A stretch of DNA of 50,080 nucleotides from positions 1 to 50,080 of the forward strand of contig JAFUQX010000003.1 of assembly GCA_017472145.1 (NCBI GenBank), in the 5' to 3' direction. The notes under the pieces were generated by a model. That model did not search any database. It had not been told where the DNA came from and worked only from the letters and a program-made list of their open reading frames with translations. Positions within the stretch are counted from its first letter, which is position 1, and the number at the start of each line of letters is the position of its first letter. Source of the DNA: Ruminococcus sp. (lineage in GTDB: Bacteria > Bacillota > Clostridia > Oscillospirales > Ruminococcaceae). The position numbers and the translations under genes were made by a program. This document shows positions 9,253 to 17,664 of the stretch, in pieces.

Positions 9253-10842
9253 TTATTTTGCGTAATCTACTACACGGCTCTCACGGATCAGGTTGATCTT
9301 GATCTGACCCGGATAGTCCATCTCCGCTTCGATCTGCTTTGCGATCTGACGGGCTACCAGCACCATCTTCTCATCGTTGATGGCTTCCGGTACAACCATG
9401 ACACGAATCTCACGGCCAGCCTGAAGCGCATAGCACTTCTCCACACCCTCATAAGATGCACAGATGCTCTCCAGCTTCTGGAGTCGCTTGATGTAATTCT
9501 CGTAATTTTCACTTCTCGCAGCCGGTCTTGCAGCGGAAATCGCATCCGCAGCCTGTACGATACAGGCAATCGCCGTCTTCGGCTCCACATCATTGTGATG
9601 GGCCTCAACCGCATGAATGACCTCAGCACTCTCGTTGTACTTCTTACATACATCCACACCGATCTGTACATGAGAGCCTTCGATCTCCGCAGTCAGCGCC
9701 TTACCGATATCATGCAGCAGACCTGCACGGCGTGCCAGATTTGCATCCACGCCCAGCTCCGAGGCCAGAATACCAGCCAGCTTCGCAACCTCGATGGAGT
9801 GATTCAGCACATTCTGACGATAGCTGGTACGATAGTACAGACGGCCCAGGAGCTTTACCAGCTCGTTGTTGATGCCGTGTACATTGGTCTCCAGAATCGC
9901 ACGCTCACCCTCCTGGCGGATACGGTGCTCAACCTCACGCTTGGCCTTCTCCACCATTTCCTCGATCTTGGTGGGATGAATACGCCCATCCGAGATCAGC
10001 TTCTCTAGTGCGATCCGTGCGATCTCACGGCGCACATGGTCAAAGCAGGAAAGTGTAATGGCCTCCGGCGTGTCGTCAATGATCAGATCCACACCCGTCA
10101 GCGTTTCCAGGGTACGGATGTTCCGTCCCTCACGGCCGATAATGCGGCCCTTCATTTCATCATTGGGCAGAGCCACAACCGAAACAGCGGTCTCCGATAC
10201 CTGATCCGCTGCACACTTGGCAATGGCCAGGGACACATAGCTGCGAGCCTTTTCCTCGCACTCGTCCCGGAGAGACTGCTCATACTCAGTGATCTTCTGC
10301 ACCTTTTCATGTACCAGCTCATTCTCCAGCGCATTGAGAATATATTCCTTCGCCTGCTCTCTGGTAAACTCAGAGATCCGCTCCAGAACGTTCATCTGGT
10401 CTCTCTTGATCTCCTCGGCCTCAGCCAGCTTTTCCTCAGCGGCCTTCAGCTTATTCTGGAGCTTTTCTTCCTTGCGCTCCAGATTATCGGTCTTCTTATC
10501 CAGCGTTTCTTCCTTCTGCTGGATGCGTCTTTCCTGACGGCCGATTTCCGAGCGGCGTTCCTTGATTTCCTTGTCTGCTTCTGTGCGCAGCTTGTGGATT
10601 TCGTCCTTGGCCTCAACCAGCGCACTCTTCTTCTTGTTCTCAGCATCCTTCTTTGCGTCAGAAAGAATTCTCTTGGCTTCCTTCTCCGCAGAGCCGATAG
10701 CCGCTTCCGCCTGCTGCTTCCGCTGCTCAATACCGTCCGCAACACCCTTTGCATAGGCCTTCTGCTTCATGATAAAGGCACCGATCACACAGCCGATGAT
10801 CAGAGCGGCCACGCCGATCACGATCGTGATCCATAAATTCAT
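9253..10842 (-). CDS. rny: Ribonuclease Y
   Basis: 529-residue membrane-anchored endoribonuclease that initiates mRNA decay. It has an N-terminal transmembrane helix (about 3-24), a long charged coiled coil (about 28-190, rich in Lys/Glu, with [19 protein letters not shown]), a KH RNA-binding domain ([19 protein letters not shown]) and an HD domain with [10 protein letters not shown] and the catalytic pair in LLHDIGKA. Length is normal (about 520). The ATG at 10842 has AAGGAGG 11 nt upstream; the GTG four codons earlier is too close to it. A strong promoter lies some 410 nt upstream, so the mRNA has an unusually long leader. Confidence 0.97.
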   Translation of the reverse strand: MNLWITIVIGVAALIIGCVIGAFIMKQKAYAKGVADGIEQRKQQAEAAIGSAEKEAKRILSDAKKDAENKKKSALVEAKDEIHKLRTEADKEIKERRSEIGRQERRIQQKEETLDKKTDNLERKEEKLQNKLKAAEEKLAEAEEIKRDQMNVLERISEFTREQAKEYILNALENELVHEKVQKITEYEQSLRDECEEKARSYVSLAIAKCAADQVSETAVSVVALPNDEMKGRIIGREGRNIRTLETLTGVDLIIDDTPEAITLSCFDHVRREIARIALEKLISDGRIHPTKIEEMVEKAKREVEHRIRQEGERAILETNVHGINNELVKLLGRLYYRTSYRQNVLNHSIEVAKLAGILASELGVDANLARRAGLLHDIGKALTAEIEGSHVQIGVDVCKKYNESAEVIHAVEAHHNDVEPKTAIACIVQAADAISAARPAARSENYENYIKRLQKLESICASYEGVEKCYALQAGREIRVMVVPEAINDEKMVLVARQIAKQIEAEMDYPGQIKINLIRESRVVDYAK

Positions 10843-11261
10843 TTTGTGCACAACCTCCTTGTAAATTTGCTTCGTATATCTTCGTACAAGCATTCAGGCG
10901 GTATGTGCCGCTATTCTCTATTCATTTCATATAAAGGCCGCTTTGCTGCAAAAATCCCCATGCAGCACAAGCTGTTTCTGTCTGTTCCTCAAAACCCGCC
11001 TCCCGACAGGAAATTCTCTGTAAAATATCCCACAGCTCCCGGCTGCGTCTTTTCCAAATAATTATGAGGCATCTCTGCCAAAACCCCTTCGTGCGGGGAC
11101 AACTCTATGAATCAAGTCAGCTGCACATACTGCATTGCATGAAAAGCAGCTGCCTGTGAAGCTCTGTCACACAGCAACCTGCATATCTTGTAATATTAAG
11201 CCAATCCGGACAAACGCTGTGAAACGTTATTTGTGCGGGATTGCCTATATACAGCTCTTTT

Positions 11262-11290
11262 ATTGTACACTTTTTTTACGCAATTGTCAA
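11262..11290 (-). promoter_or_regulatory. Consensus sigma-A promoter reading toward rny
   Basis: Read on the minus strand: TTGACA (11285-11290), 17-bp spacer, TACAAT (11262-11267). The leader to the rny start (about 10843-11255) shows no ORF with a good ribosome site and no RNA family that I recognise. Confidence 0.8.
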
Positions 11291-11428
11291 GAGCTTCCCT
11301 GTAAAATAAGCATGCATATGTATGAATTTTCTAAGACAGGACAATATTGCCCTCGCTTTGGAAGCAATGTTGCCGTCCCCTGTTTTATTGTGCTAAAAGA
11401 CAGGTCTGTTCTTTGTGCAATATGCGTC

Positions 11429-11457
11429 TTGCAATAAACGGCAAATCGTGTTATAAT
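11429..11457 (+). promoter_or_regulatory. Sigma-A promoter of the solute-binding lipoprotein gene
   Basis: TTGCAA (11429-11434), 17-bp spacer, TATAAT (11452-11457), giving a leader of about 55 nt. With the minus-strand promoter at 11262-11290 this accounts for the control elements I can see in the 676-bp gap 10843-11518. Confidence 0.8.
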
Positions 11458-11518
11458 GTTTTATATGTACATCGCAGTGCACCGAGCGCACTGGAAAACA
11501 GGAAAAGGAGTATTACAT

Positions 11519-12916
11519 ATGAAGTATACAAAGGCAGTTCTGAGCTGCATTCTGGCGGCGGCTATGTCCATGTCTCTGCTGGCCTGCGGGCAGGCTGAGG
11601 AAGAGGTGTCCATGAAGGACATTTCTGCGGATGTCCGCCAGCAGATCATCGATCTCGCTACATCTGACCCCAATCTCACTGGTGAGCTTGAAAATAAAAC
11701 CATCAAGTGGATGTCTCCCTGGGATATCAATCCTTCCGGAGAGGGCGGCAAGAGCACACCCCTGGATCTGGCTATTTTCCAGGAGCGCTACGGCGGCGAA
11801 ATTGAGTGGTATCAGGTAAACCACAACACCCGTTATGACGATCTGGCCAATGCCATCAACAGTGACGAGGGCATCGACTTCTTCTTCGGCGGCGACGGCG
11901 ATGCATTCCCCAAGGGTGCGCTGCGCGGCATGTTCGTCCCCTATGACGGCTATATCGACCTTGAGTCCGAACTGTGGGCGGATGTGAAGGAGGCCAATGA
12001 AAATATTTCCTGGCAGGGTGAGCACTATCTTGCTGTTACCGACATCACCGGCGACAACTGCGCAGTCATCTACAACAGAAAGACTGTGGAGGAAGCAGGC
12101 CTGGACGATCCGGCCGAGCTGTTTGCAGAGGGCGAATGGGACTGGGATGCCTTTGAAGAAATGCTGGAGGAATTCTGCGACTCCTCCGAGCAGAAATACG
12201 GTATTGACAGCTGGTACTATGAAATCGGCCTGTCCCAGACAACGGGTGTTCCCTACATCGGCCTGGAGGACGGCGTGCTGGTAAACAATCTGCGTGACCC
12301 GAGCCTGGAAAGAGTTCAGGACTGGATGTACGACCTGTATACAAAGGATTATATTGCGCTGGGCAACGGTGACTACGGCTGGACCTCCAACCCGAGCTAT
12401 ATCGGCGAGGGCAAGCTGCTGTTCCATCCCTGCGGCATGTGGGCGATCACGGATACATGGAAGGAAACCTTCGGCGAGGATATGTTCTTTGTACCCATGC
12501 CCAAGGATCCGGAAGCGGATGAGCACTATGTAGCCGGCAAGATGAATGCCTACCTCTTTGTAAAGGGCGGCGACAATCCTGAGGGCGTTGCCAAGTATCT
12601 GGACTGCCTGCGCTTCTCCAAGATGAGCGACGAGGTACAGGAGCTGGAGAACCAGAAGCTGAAGGACGACTACGGCTGGACAGATGAAATGATCGAAATG
12701 ATGGACACCATGAACGAGATGGCTCTGGAGAATCCGACCTTTGACTTCTACCTGGGTGTTTCCTCTGATATTTCAGACGTTCTGGACAGCAGTGTAAACG
12801 GCATCCGGGCCGCTGCACATGGCACACCGTGGGCCGAGTCTGTAAATGCAATCGATGCACAGATCCAGAACTTCGTAGATGAAGTAAACGAGGAAGCAGC
12901 TGCATTGGCTGAATAA
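11519..12916 (+). CDS. ABC-type extracellular solute-binding lipoprotein (family 1)
   Basis: 465-residue lipoprotein. The signal MKYTKAVLSCILAAAMSMSLLAC has a lipobox with Cys23. The mature part has the layout of family 1 (sugar-type) binding proteins: IKWMSPWDI, DFFFGGDGDAFP, CAVIYNRKTVEEAGLDDPAE, and late GMWAITDTWKETF. AAAAGGAG is 8 nt upstream of the ATG at 11519. There is no permease or ATPase gene nearby; the gene has its own promoter and terminator, so it is a single-gene unit. The ligand is unknown. It is rich in Asp/Glu and aromatic residues, compatible with carbohydrate binding. Confidence 0.9.
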   Translation: MKYTKAVLSCILAAAMSMSLLACGQAEEEVSMKDISADVRQQIIDLATSDPNLTGELENKTIKWMSPWDINPSGEGGKSTPLDLAIFQERYGGEIEWYQVNHNTRYDDLANAINSDEGIDFFFGGDGDAFPKGALRGMFVPYDGYIDLESELWADVKEANENISWQGEHYLAVTDITGDNCAVIYNRKTVEEAGLDDPAELFAEGEWDWDAFEEMLEEFCDSSEQKYGIDSWYYEIGLSQTTGVPYIGLEDGVLVNNLRDPSLERVQDWMYDLYTKDYIALGNGDYGWTSNPSYIGEGKLLFHPCGMWAITDTWKETFGEDMFFVPMPKDPEADEHYVAGKMNAYLFVKGGDNPEGVAKYLDCLRFSKMSDEVQELENQKLKDDYGWTDEMIEMMDTMNEMALENPTFDFYLGVSSDISDVLDSSVNGIRAAAHGTPWAESVNAIDAQIQNFVDEVNEEAAALAE

Positions 12917-12934
12917 TTGAAATAAAGCAAATCA

Positions 12935-12969
12935 GCATGGGCGAAAAATTCTTCGCCCATGCATTTTGT
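12935..12969 (+). terminator. Terminator of the solute-binding protein gene
   Basis: Stem GCATGGGCGAA (12935-12945) with TTCGCCCATGC (12952-12962), followed by ATTTTGTG. The T-run is weak. It ends just before the tatD ribosome site. Confidence 0.75.
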
Positions 12970-12984
12970 GTTGCAGGAGTTTTT

Positions 12985-13749
12985 ATGGGAATGATTTTTG
13001 ATACGCACAGCCACTACACAGACAGCGCCTTTGATGAGGACAGGGACGTCCTTCTGGAAACGCTTCCGGAAAAGAATGTGGCACTTGTCATGCAGGCCTG
13101 CACGGATTTGCAGGATGCGGTAAAAATCCAGGCGCTGGCCGATCGATATGATTACCTCTATGCATCGGTGGGGATCCATCCGGAGAATATTTCCCAGGGT
13201 ATCCCGGAAAATGCCTATGAGCAGCTGAAGGCACTGGCCACACACAAAAAAGTGAGGGCCATCGGTGAGATCGGCCTGGATTATCACTACGAGGGCTACG
13301 ACCGAGCAGCCCAGATCGAGCTATTCCGGATGCAGCTTCAGCTGGCACAGGAGCTGGATCTCCCGGTCATCGTCCACTCCAGAGACGCCACCGCCGACTG
13401 CATGGAACTTCTCCGTGAATTCCGCCCGAAAGGCGTTATGCACTGCTTCAGCGGCAGTGCAGAGACCGCAAGGGAGGTCATTGCTCTGGGGATGTATATC
13501 GGCTTTACCGGCGTACTGACCTTTAAGAATGCAAAAAAGGCACTGCGGGCCCTGGAGGCTGTGCCGAAAGATCGGCTGGTTCTGGAGACCGACTGCCCCT
13601 ATATGGCACCGGTTCCCTACCGTGGAAAGCGCTGTGACAGCAGCATGATCGCACATACAGCAGAGGCCGCTGCGTTGGTGATGGGGCTTACCGCAGACGA
13701 GGTATTGCAGCTGACCCTGGAAAACGGACGGCGGCTGTACAGCATCTGA
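12985..13749 (+). CDS. TatD family metal-dependent deoxyribonuclease
   Basis: 254-residue TIM-barrel hydrolase. The metal-binding sites are visible: FDTHSHY at residues 4-10, Glu in IGEIGLDYHY, His in VHSRDA, HCFSG and the late Asp in LETDCPY. Length matches the family (about 255-260). CAGGAG lies before the ATG at 12985. TatD proteins are 3'-5' exonucleases implicated in DNA repair. The neighbours do not suggest a more specific role; methionyl-tRNA synthetase and ksgA, frequent partners elsewhere, are absent. Confidence 0.93.
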   Translation: MGMIFDTHSHYTDSAFDEDRDVLLETLPEKNVALVMQACTDLQDAVKIQALADRYDYLYASVGIHPENISQGIPENAYEQLKALATHKKVRAIGEIGLDYHYEGYDRAAQIELFRMQLQLAQELDLPVIVHSRDATADCMELLREFRPKGVMHCFSGSAETAREVIALGMYIGFTGVLTFKNAKKALRALEAVPKDRLVLETDCPYMAPVPYRGKRCDSSMIAHTAEAAALVMGLTADEVLQLTLENGRRLYSI

Positions 13750-13774
13750 TTGAATTTTAAAGGAGAAAAAATAT

Positions 13775-14758
13775 ATGACAATTGTACTTTATATGCTTCT
13801 GGCGGCCGCAGGACTGGTGCTCAGCTTCTGGCTGCTGGTCAAGGGCGCTGATTTCTTTGTAGACGGCTGTGTATCCATTGCACGGCTGCTTCGTGTGCCG
13901 GATCTGATCATCGGCCTGACCATTGTAGCCATGGGCACGAGCGCACCGGAGGCGGCGGTCAGCATTTCCAGTGCTGTCAACGATCCCACCAATGCCGGCA
14001 TTACGGTGGGCAACATTTTCGGCTCAAACATTCTGAATATACTGATCATTCTGAGTATCAGCGCAGTGATCGTGCCCATTACAGTGGACAAGTCTCTGCT
14101 GAAGAAGGATTTCCCGCTGCTGATCGTATCGGCCGTGATCATGCCCGTATTGTTCTGGATCTTTGATATGCAGGCTACACGCTGGGCCGGTCTGATCATC
14201 ATAGCGATCTTTATTTTCTACATGATCTGGACGATCCGGGATGCGCTGGCCAGCCGGAAGCTGAACAAGCAGACCGAGCAGCCGGAGGAGCTGAGTGAAA
14301 AGCCCATGCGCCCTCTCAGGAGCATTCTCTATGCGGTGGGCGGCCTGGCTGTGGTCATCGGCGGCGGCCAGCTGGCGGTGTACTGTGCCAAGTATATTGC
14401 GCAGGGAATCGGCATCAGCGACAGTCTGATCGGTCTGACCATCGTGGCGCTGGGCACGTCTTTGCCGGAACTGATCACCTCTGTAGTGGCCGCCCGGAAG
14501 GGCAACAGTGACCTGGCTCTGGGCAATGTGGTTGGCTCAAACCTGTTCAATGTTCTGATGATTCTGGGTCTGAGCATGGTGATCGCGCCCTTTCCTGTGA
14601 CGATGGACAGCATGGTTGACGGCTTTGTTGTGCTGGGTGCGTCTGTTGTATGCTATATTTCGGCAGCCGGAAAGAAGATCGGACGTGCATGGGGTATTGT
14701 TTACCTGCTGCTTTATGCTGTATATCTGACCTACATCATCTGGCGAGACCTGGCGTAA
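13775..14758 (+). CDS. CaCA-family Na+/Ca2+ (or K+/Ca2+) exchanger
   Basis: 327-residue membrane antiporter with about ten transmembrane helices. The two inverted alpha repeats that form the ion path are clear: GLTIVAMGTSAPEAAVSI with GNIFGSNILNI in the N-half, and GLTIVALGTSLPELITSV with GNVVGSNLFNV in the C-half, each with the key acidic residue (PEA, PEL). They are joined by a charged cytoplasmic loop (about 165-190). This matches YrbG-type exchangers. It starts 25 bp after tatD with a GGAG site and may be co-transcribed with it. Confidence 0.93.
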   Translation: MTIVLYMLLAAAGLVLSFWLLVKGADFFVDGCVSIARLLRVPDLIIGLTIVAMGTSAPEAAVSISSAVNDPTNAGITVGNIFGSNILNILIILSISAVIVPITVDKSLLKKDFPLLIVSAVIMPVLFWIFDMQATRWAGLIIIAIFIFYMIWTIRDALASRKLNKQTEQPEELSEKPMRPLRSILYAVGGLAVVIGGGQLAVYCAKYIAQGIGISDSLIGLTIVALGTSLPELITSVVAARKGNSDLALGNVVGSNLFNVLMILGLSMVIAPFPVTMDSMVDGFVVLGASVVCYISAAGKKIGRAWGIVYLLLYAVYLTYIIWRDLA

Positions 14759-14787
14759 TTGCAGAGCTTATGAGAAAGGCCTGACCG

Positions 14788-14806
14788 AAAGCTTTTCTTT
14801 CTGTGC
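14788..14806 (+). repeat. 19-bp dispersed repeat, copy 2
   Basis: AAAGCTTTTCTTTCTGTGC, identical to 7861-7879, located between the exchanger gene and the feoB leader hairpin. Confidence 0.7.
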
Positions 14807-14842
14807 GCTCCGCAAGGCTTCGGCTAACCAATAAATCATGAT

Positions 14843-14922
14843 CCTCCCGCTTTCTGGAATACAGAGCGTGCTTCTGTGCATATGCTGTAGAAATTCCAAA
14901 TATAGCGGGAGGTTTTCGTTTT
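14843..14922 (+). promoter_or_regulatory. Structured feoB leader that can sequester the ribosome site
   Basis: CCTCCCGCT (14843-14851) pairs perfectly with AGCGGGAGG (14904-14912). Inside are GGAAT/ATTCC (14856-14860 with 14893-14897) and ACAGA/TCTGT (14861-14865 with 14873-14877). The 3' arm contains the GGGAGG Shine-Dalgarno and is followed by TTTTCGTTTT and the ATG. The element could act as an intrinsic terminator, a translational switch, or both. It does not match any riboswitch consensus that I know. Confidence 0.6.
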
Positions 14923-16986
14923 ATGAAGCCACAAAGCCCATCAGCCGGAGCTGCATTTACTGTTGCTCTGGCCGGAAATCCAAACGTGGGAAAATCTACC
15001 CTGTTCAATGCCCTCACCGGAATGCACCAGCATACAGGAAACTGGGCCGGAAAAACCGTGCAGAATGCCATAGGCCGATGCACACACCAGAACCACACCC
15101 TGCTCCTGGTAGACCTGCCGGGTACCTACTCCCTTCAGGCCCAGTCCGCAGAGGAACAGACCGCAAGAGACTTCATCTGCTTTGCCGGAGCAGATGTGGC
15201 CATTATCACCTGCGATGCATCGTGCCTGGAACGGAATCTGATCCTGGCGCTCCAGATCATGGAAACCGGCTGCAAGGCGATGCTCTGCGTCAATCTACTA
15301 GACGAAGCCCAAAAGCGCAGGATCTCCGTGGATCTGGAAAGGCTGGAGCAGCAGCTGAATATCCCTGTGGCCGGCATTGTCGCCCGGAAAAAGGAGGGGC
15401 TGACAGAATGCCTTAACAAGCTCTGCGCCCTTCTGGAGACAGACCGCCCTGTGCCGCCTGTCCATATCCCCTACCCGGCCCACGTGGAGGAAGCAGCCGG
15501 AAAGCTGGAGGCTGCTCTGCGCCATGCAGACTGCCTCCTGAATCCTCGCTGGACCGCTCTGCGGCTGCTGGAGGGAGATTCAGACTTTGCCCAGCAGCTG
15601 GCACTCCACGGAGAATTCCTGCTGACCGCTCCGGCTATGGACGATCTGCTGGAGGAAACCGGCCTGCACAGCGAAAACGCGGCCCGCCTGTTCAGCGATG
15701 AGATCATTTCCGGCGTAGTGCAGTATGCAGAAAAGATTTGCCGGGATGTGCTGGAAAAGCCCCGGGAGCACCAGAGCCGTGACCGGAGGATCGACCGGAT
15801 CCTGCTTGGAAAATATACCGGATTTCCCATTATGCTGCTCATGCTGGGACTGATCCTCTGGATCACCATCGTTCTGGCCAATGTCCCCTCCCAATGGCTT
15901 CAGACCGGCTTTTCTGCCCTGGGAGAGGTGCTGCATCGCTGGATGGCCGATGCGCCCCATTGGCTCAGAGGTGCGCTGCTGGATGGAATCTACAACGTCC
16001 TTACATGGGTGATTTCCGTCATGCTGCCGCCCATGGCCATTTTCTTTCCCCTGTTTACATTACTGGAGGATTTCGGCTATCTGCCCAGAGTGGCCTTCCA
16101 GCTGGACAAATGCTTTCAATGCGCCGGAGCCTGCGGCCGGCAGGCCCTCACCATGTGCATGGGACTGGGCTGCAATGCCGCCGGAATCACCGGATGCCGC
16201 ATTATCGAGTCCCCCCGGGAGCGGCTCATTGCCATTCTGACCAATGTCTTTGTTCCCTGCAATGGCCGCTTTCCTACCCTCATTGCTTTGATCACCGCCT
16301 TTTTTACCGCCGGAGCCGGCGGCTCGCTTCTCTCTGCTGCCGGTCTGACGCTGCTGATCCTTCTGGGCATCGTCATGACGCTTCTCGTATCAAAGCTGCT
16401 CTCCATGACCCTGCTCCGGGGCCTGCCCTCGGCCATTACCCTGGAGCTGCCGCCCTATCGGCGTCCGCAGGTGCTGAAGGTACTGGTGCGTTCTCTGCTG
16501 GACAGAACCCTGTTCGTCCTGGGAAGAGCCTGCGCAGTAGCCGCTCCGGCCGGACTGCTCCTGTGGATCCTGGCCAATGTCTCGGCCGGCGGTGCGTCCA
16601 TCCTCTCCCATATTGCCGGATTTCTGGAAGCACCCGGCCGCTTTATGGGACTGGACGGTGAGATCCTCACGGCCTTCCTGCTGGGCTTCCCGGCCAATGA
16701 GATCGTCCTGCCGATTGCAGCTATGCTCTATCAGTCCTCCAATGTCCTCACAGAAACCGGAAGCACGGATACGCTCCGTGAGATCCTTCTGTCAAACGGC
16801 TGGACACAGGTAACCGCCCTGTGCACCATGCTCTTTATGCTGTTTCATTTCCCCTGCTCCACAGCCTGTCTCACCATCCGGAAGGAAACCGGCCGCATCC
16901 GGTGGATGCTTCTGGGAATGGCGCTGCCGACGCTCTGCGGTGTCATCCTGTGCGTGCTGACGGTTCATATCGCTGCTCTTTTTTGA
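14923..16986 (+). CDS. feoB: Ferrous iron transporter FeoB
   Basis: 687-residue Fe(II) permease with an N-terminal G domain. G1 GNPNVGKST is at residues 18-26, G2 region HQHTGNWAGKTV, G3 DLPGTYSL at 64-71, and G4 NLLDEA at 124-129. Then come a helical spacer and the membrane domain (from about residue 300) with the Gate motifs LLEDFGYLPRVAF and CGRQALTMCMGLGCNAAGITGCRIIESPRERLIAI (positions about 400-435). The second Gate is near FPANEIVLPIAAMLY. Somewhat shorter than E. coli FeoB (773). There is no feoA or feoC nearby, which is unusual. Its ribosome site lies in a hairpin arm. Confidence 0.95.
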   Translation: MKPQSPSAGAAFTVALAGNPNVGKSTLFNALTGMHQHTGNWAGKTVQNAIGRCTHQNHTLLLVDLPGTYSLQAQSAEEQTARDFICFAGADVAIITCDASCLERNLILALQIMETGCKAMLCVNLLDEAQKRRISVDLERLEQQLNIPVAGIVARKKEGLTECLNKLCALLETDRPVPPVHIPYPAHVEEAAGKLEAALRHADCLLNPRWTALRLLEGDSDFAQQLALHGEFLLTAPAMDDLLEETGLHSENAARLFSDEIISGVVQYAEKICRDVLEKPREHQSRDRRIDRILLGKYTGFPIMLLMLGLILWITIVLANVPSQWLQTGFSALGEVLHRWMADAPHWLRGALLDGIYNVLTWVISVMLPPMAIFFPLFTLLEDFGYLPRVAFQLDKCFQCAGACGRQALTMCMGLGCNAAGITGCRIIESPRERLIAILTNVFVPCNGRFPTLIALITAFFTAGAGGSLLSAAGLTLLILLGIVMTLLVSKLLSMTLLRGLPSAITLELPPYRRPQVLKVLVRSLLDRTLFVLGRACAVAAPAGLLLWILANVSAGGASILSHIAGFLEAPGRFMGLDGEILTAFLLGFPANEIVLPIAAMLYQSSNVLTETGSTDTLREILLSNGWTQVTALCTMLFMLFHFPCSTACLTIRKETGRIRWMLLGMALPTLCGVILCVLTVHIAALF

Positions 16987-17146
16987 AAATTTTCCCAGCG
17001 CATAACAGAAAATCTCCGTGACATACTACAGGTGCAGACACAGCAAAAACGCAGGCTGTGCGTCCTCTGATAAATGCAGAAGTCAGCTCCGCACACTGAA
17101 TTCTGCCGGCGTTTATCAGAGCGTGTGCGGAGAAATGGAGTGTACC

Positions 17147-17305
17147 ATGCGCAATCTGAATAACCAGAACAACAATCAGAACAATAACCAGAACAGCAGT
17201 CAGAATCCGAACCAGAACCCGAGCCAGAACAAGAACCAGAACAGAAGCCAGAACAGAAACCAGCAGAACAACCAGAACAAGTGCCGTCCGGATTTCAACA
17301 ACTGA
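17147..17305 (+). CDS. 52-residue Gln/Asn tetrapeptide-repeat protein
   Basis: No family recognised. After MRNLNN the sequence is ten consecutive tetrads, nearly all QNxx (QNNN, QNNN, QNSS, QNPN, QNPS, QNKN, QNRS, QNRN, QQNN, QNKC). Gln falls at every fourth position from 7 to 43, and the tail is RPDFNN. Asn plus Gln make up 34 of 52 residues; Lys/Arg appear only in the second half and there is one Cys. ATGGAG lies about 7 nt upstream of the ATG. An in-frame start at 17018 would add 43 residues with no repeat and no ribosome site. A strong hairpin follows. It could be a small spore or envelope protein, but no evidence decides this. Confidence 0.65.
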   Translation: MRNLNNQNNNQNNNQNSSQNPNQNPSQNKNQNRSQNRNQQNNQNKCRPDFNN

Positions 17306-17322
17306 TCCGTTCCGCATGAAAA

Positions 17323-17351
17323 AAGCAGCATGGCCTTCGGGCTGTGCTGCT
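17323..17351 (+). repeat. 29-bp direct repeat, left copy (terminator hairpin without T-run)
   Basis: A 12-bp hairpin with a C(TTCG)G tetraloop, identical over 29 bp to 17553-17581. After this copy comes CAGTCTGTC, the start of repeat copy C, so the T-run is missing. Confidence 0.85.
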
Positions 17352-17353
17352 CA

Positions 17354-17551
17354 GTCTGTCGAAAAAACTTTGAAAGCCTCCCCTTAATAAGGGGAGGGGG
17401 ACCGCAGCTTGCTGCGGTGGAAGGGATTATAAGCAGCGAGTAAGCTTACAGTTTGCTGTTCTACTTGCAATCCCCTCAGTCGCCACTTCGTGCCGACAGC
17501 TCCCCTTGCTAAGGGGAGCCTTGTGCAGAAAATCTGACTTTTTCGACAGAC
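17354..17551. repeat. MITE-like intergenic repeat, copy C (complete)
   Basis: 198 bp bounded by perfect 13-bp terminal inverted repeats: GTCTGTCGAAAAA (17354-17366) and TTTTTCGACAGAC (17539-17551). The subterminal hairpins CTCCCCTTAATAAGGGGAG and GCTCCCCTTGCTAAGGGGAGC resemble those of copies A and B. The element is flanked by exact 29-bp direct repeats. No ORF. With the flanking hairpins and the acpP terminator it fills the 359-bp gap 17306-17664. Confidence 0.85.
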
Positions 17552-17552
17552 C

Positions 17553-17585
17553 AAGCAGCATGGCCTTCGGGCTGTGCTGCTTTTT
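17553..17585 (+). terminator. Terminator with TTCG tetraloop (right copy of the 29-bp repeat)
   Basis: Same 12-bp hairpin as 17323-17351, here followed by TTTTT (17581-17585). This is the complete version of the terminator for the QNxx gene. Confidence 0.85.
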
Positions 17586-17614
17586 GCTGTCAAAGGCCAT
17601 GGGCCGCAAAATGC

Positions 17615-17655
17615 AAAAGGCCGCTGCAAATGCATGCAGCGGCCCTCATTTTTTA
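17615..17655 (-). terminator. Terminator of the fatty-acid operon after acpP
   Basis: GGCCGCTGC (17619-17627) pairs with GCAGCGGCC (17636-17644), with AAAA on the left giving the minus-strand T-run and TTTTTT near 17649-17654 on the plus side. It works in both directions. Confidence 0.85.
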
Positions 17656-17664
17656 TCCGGCTGA

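Noticed and set aside
11135-11437. Small plus-strand frame in the gap between rny and the binding-protein gene
   Set aside because: No ribosome site, odd composition, and it overlaps the rny promoter region.
14759-14922. Known riboswitch (for example NiCo or manganese yybP-type) before feoB
   Set aside because: No match to the conserved cores I know; only a simple branched hairpin can be supported.
17147-17305. The 12-bp-period repeat as a CRISPR array
   Set aside because: Units are 12 bp without spacers and keep an open frame; this is a coding tandem repeat.
16943-17317. Minus-strand frame with a Val/Leu-rich stretch that looks like a membrane protein
   Set aside because: It is the complement of the CAGAAC-type tandem repeat of the QNxx gene; the hydrophobic pattern is an artefact.
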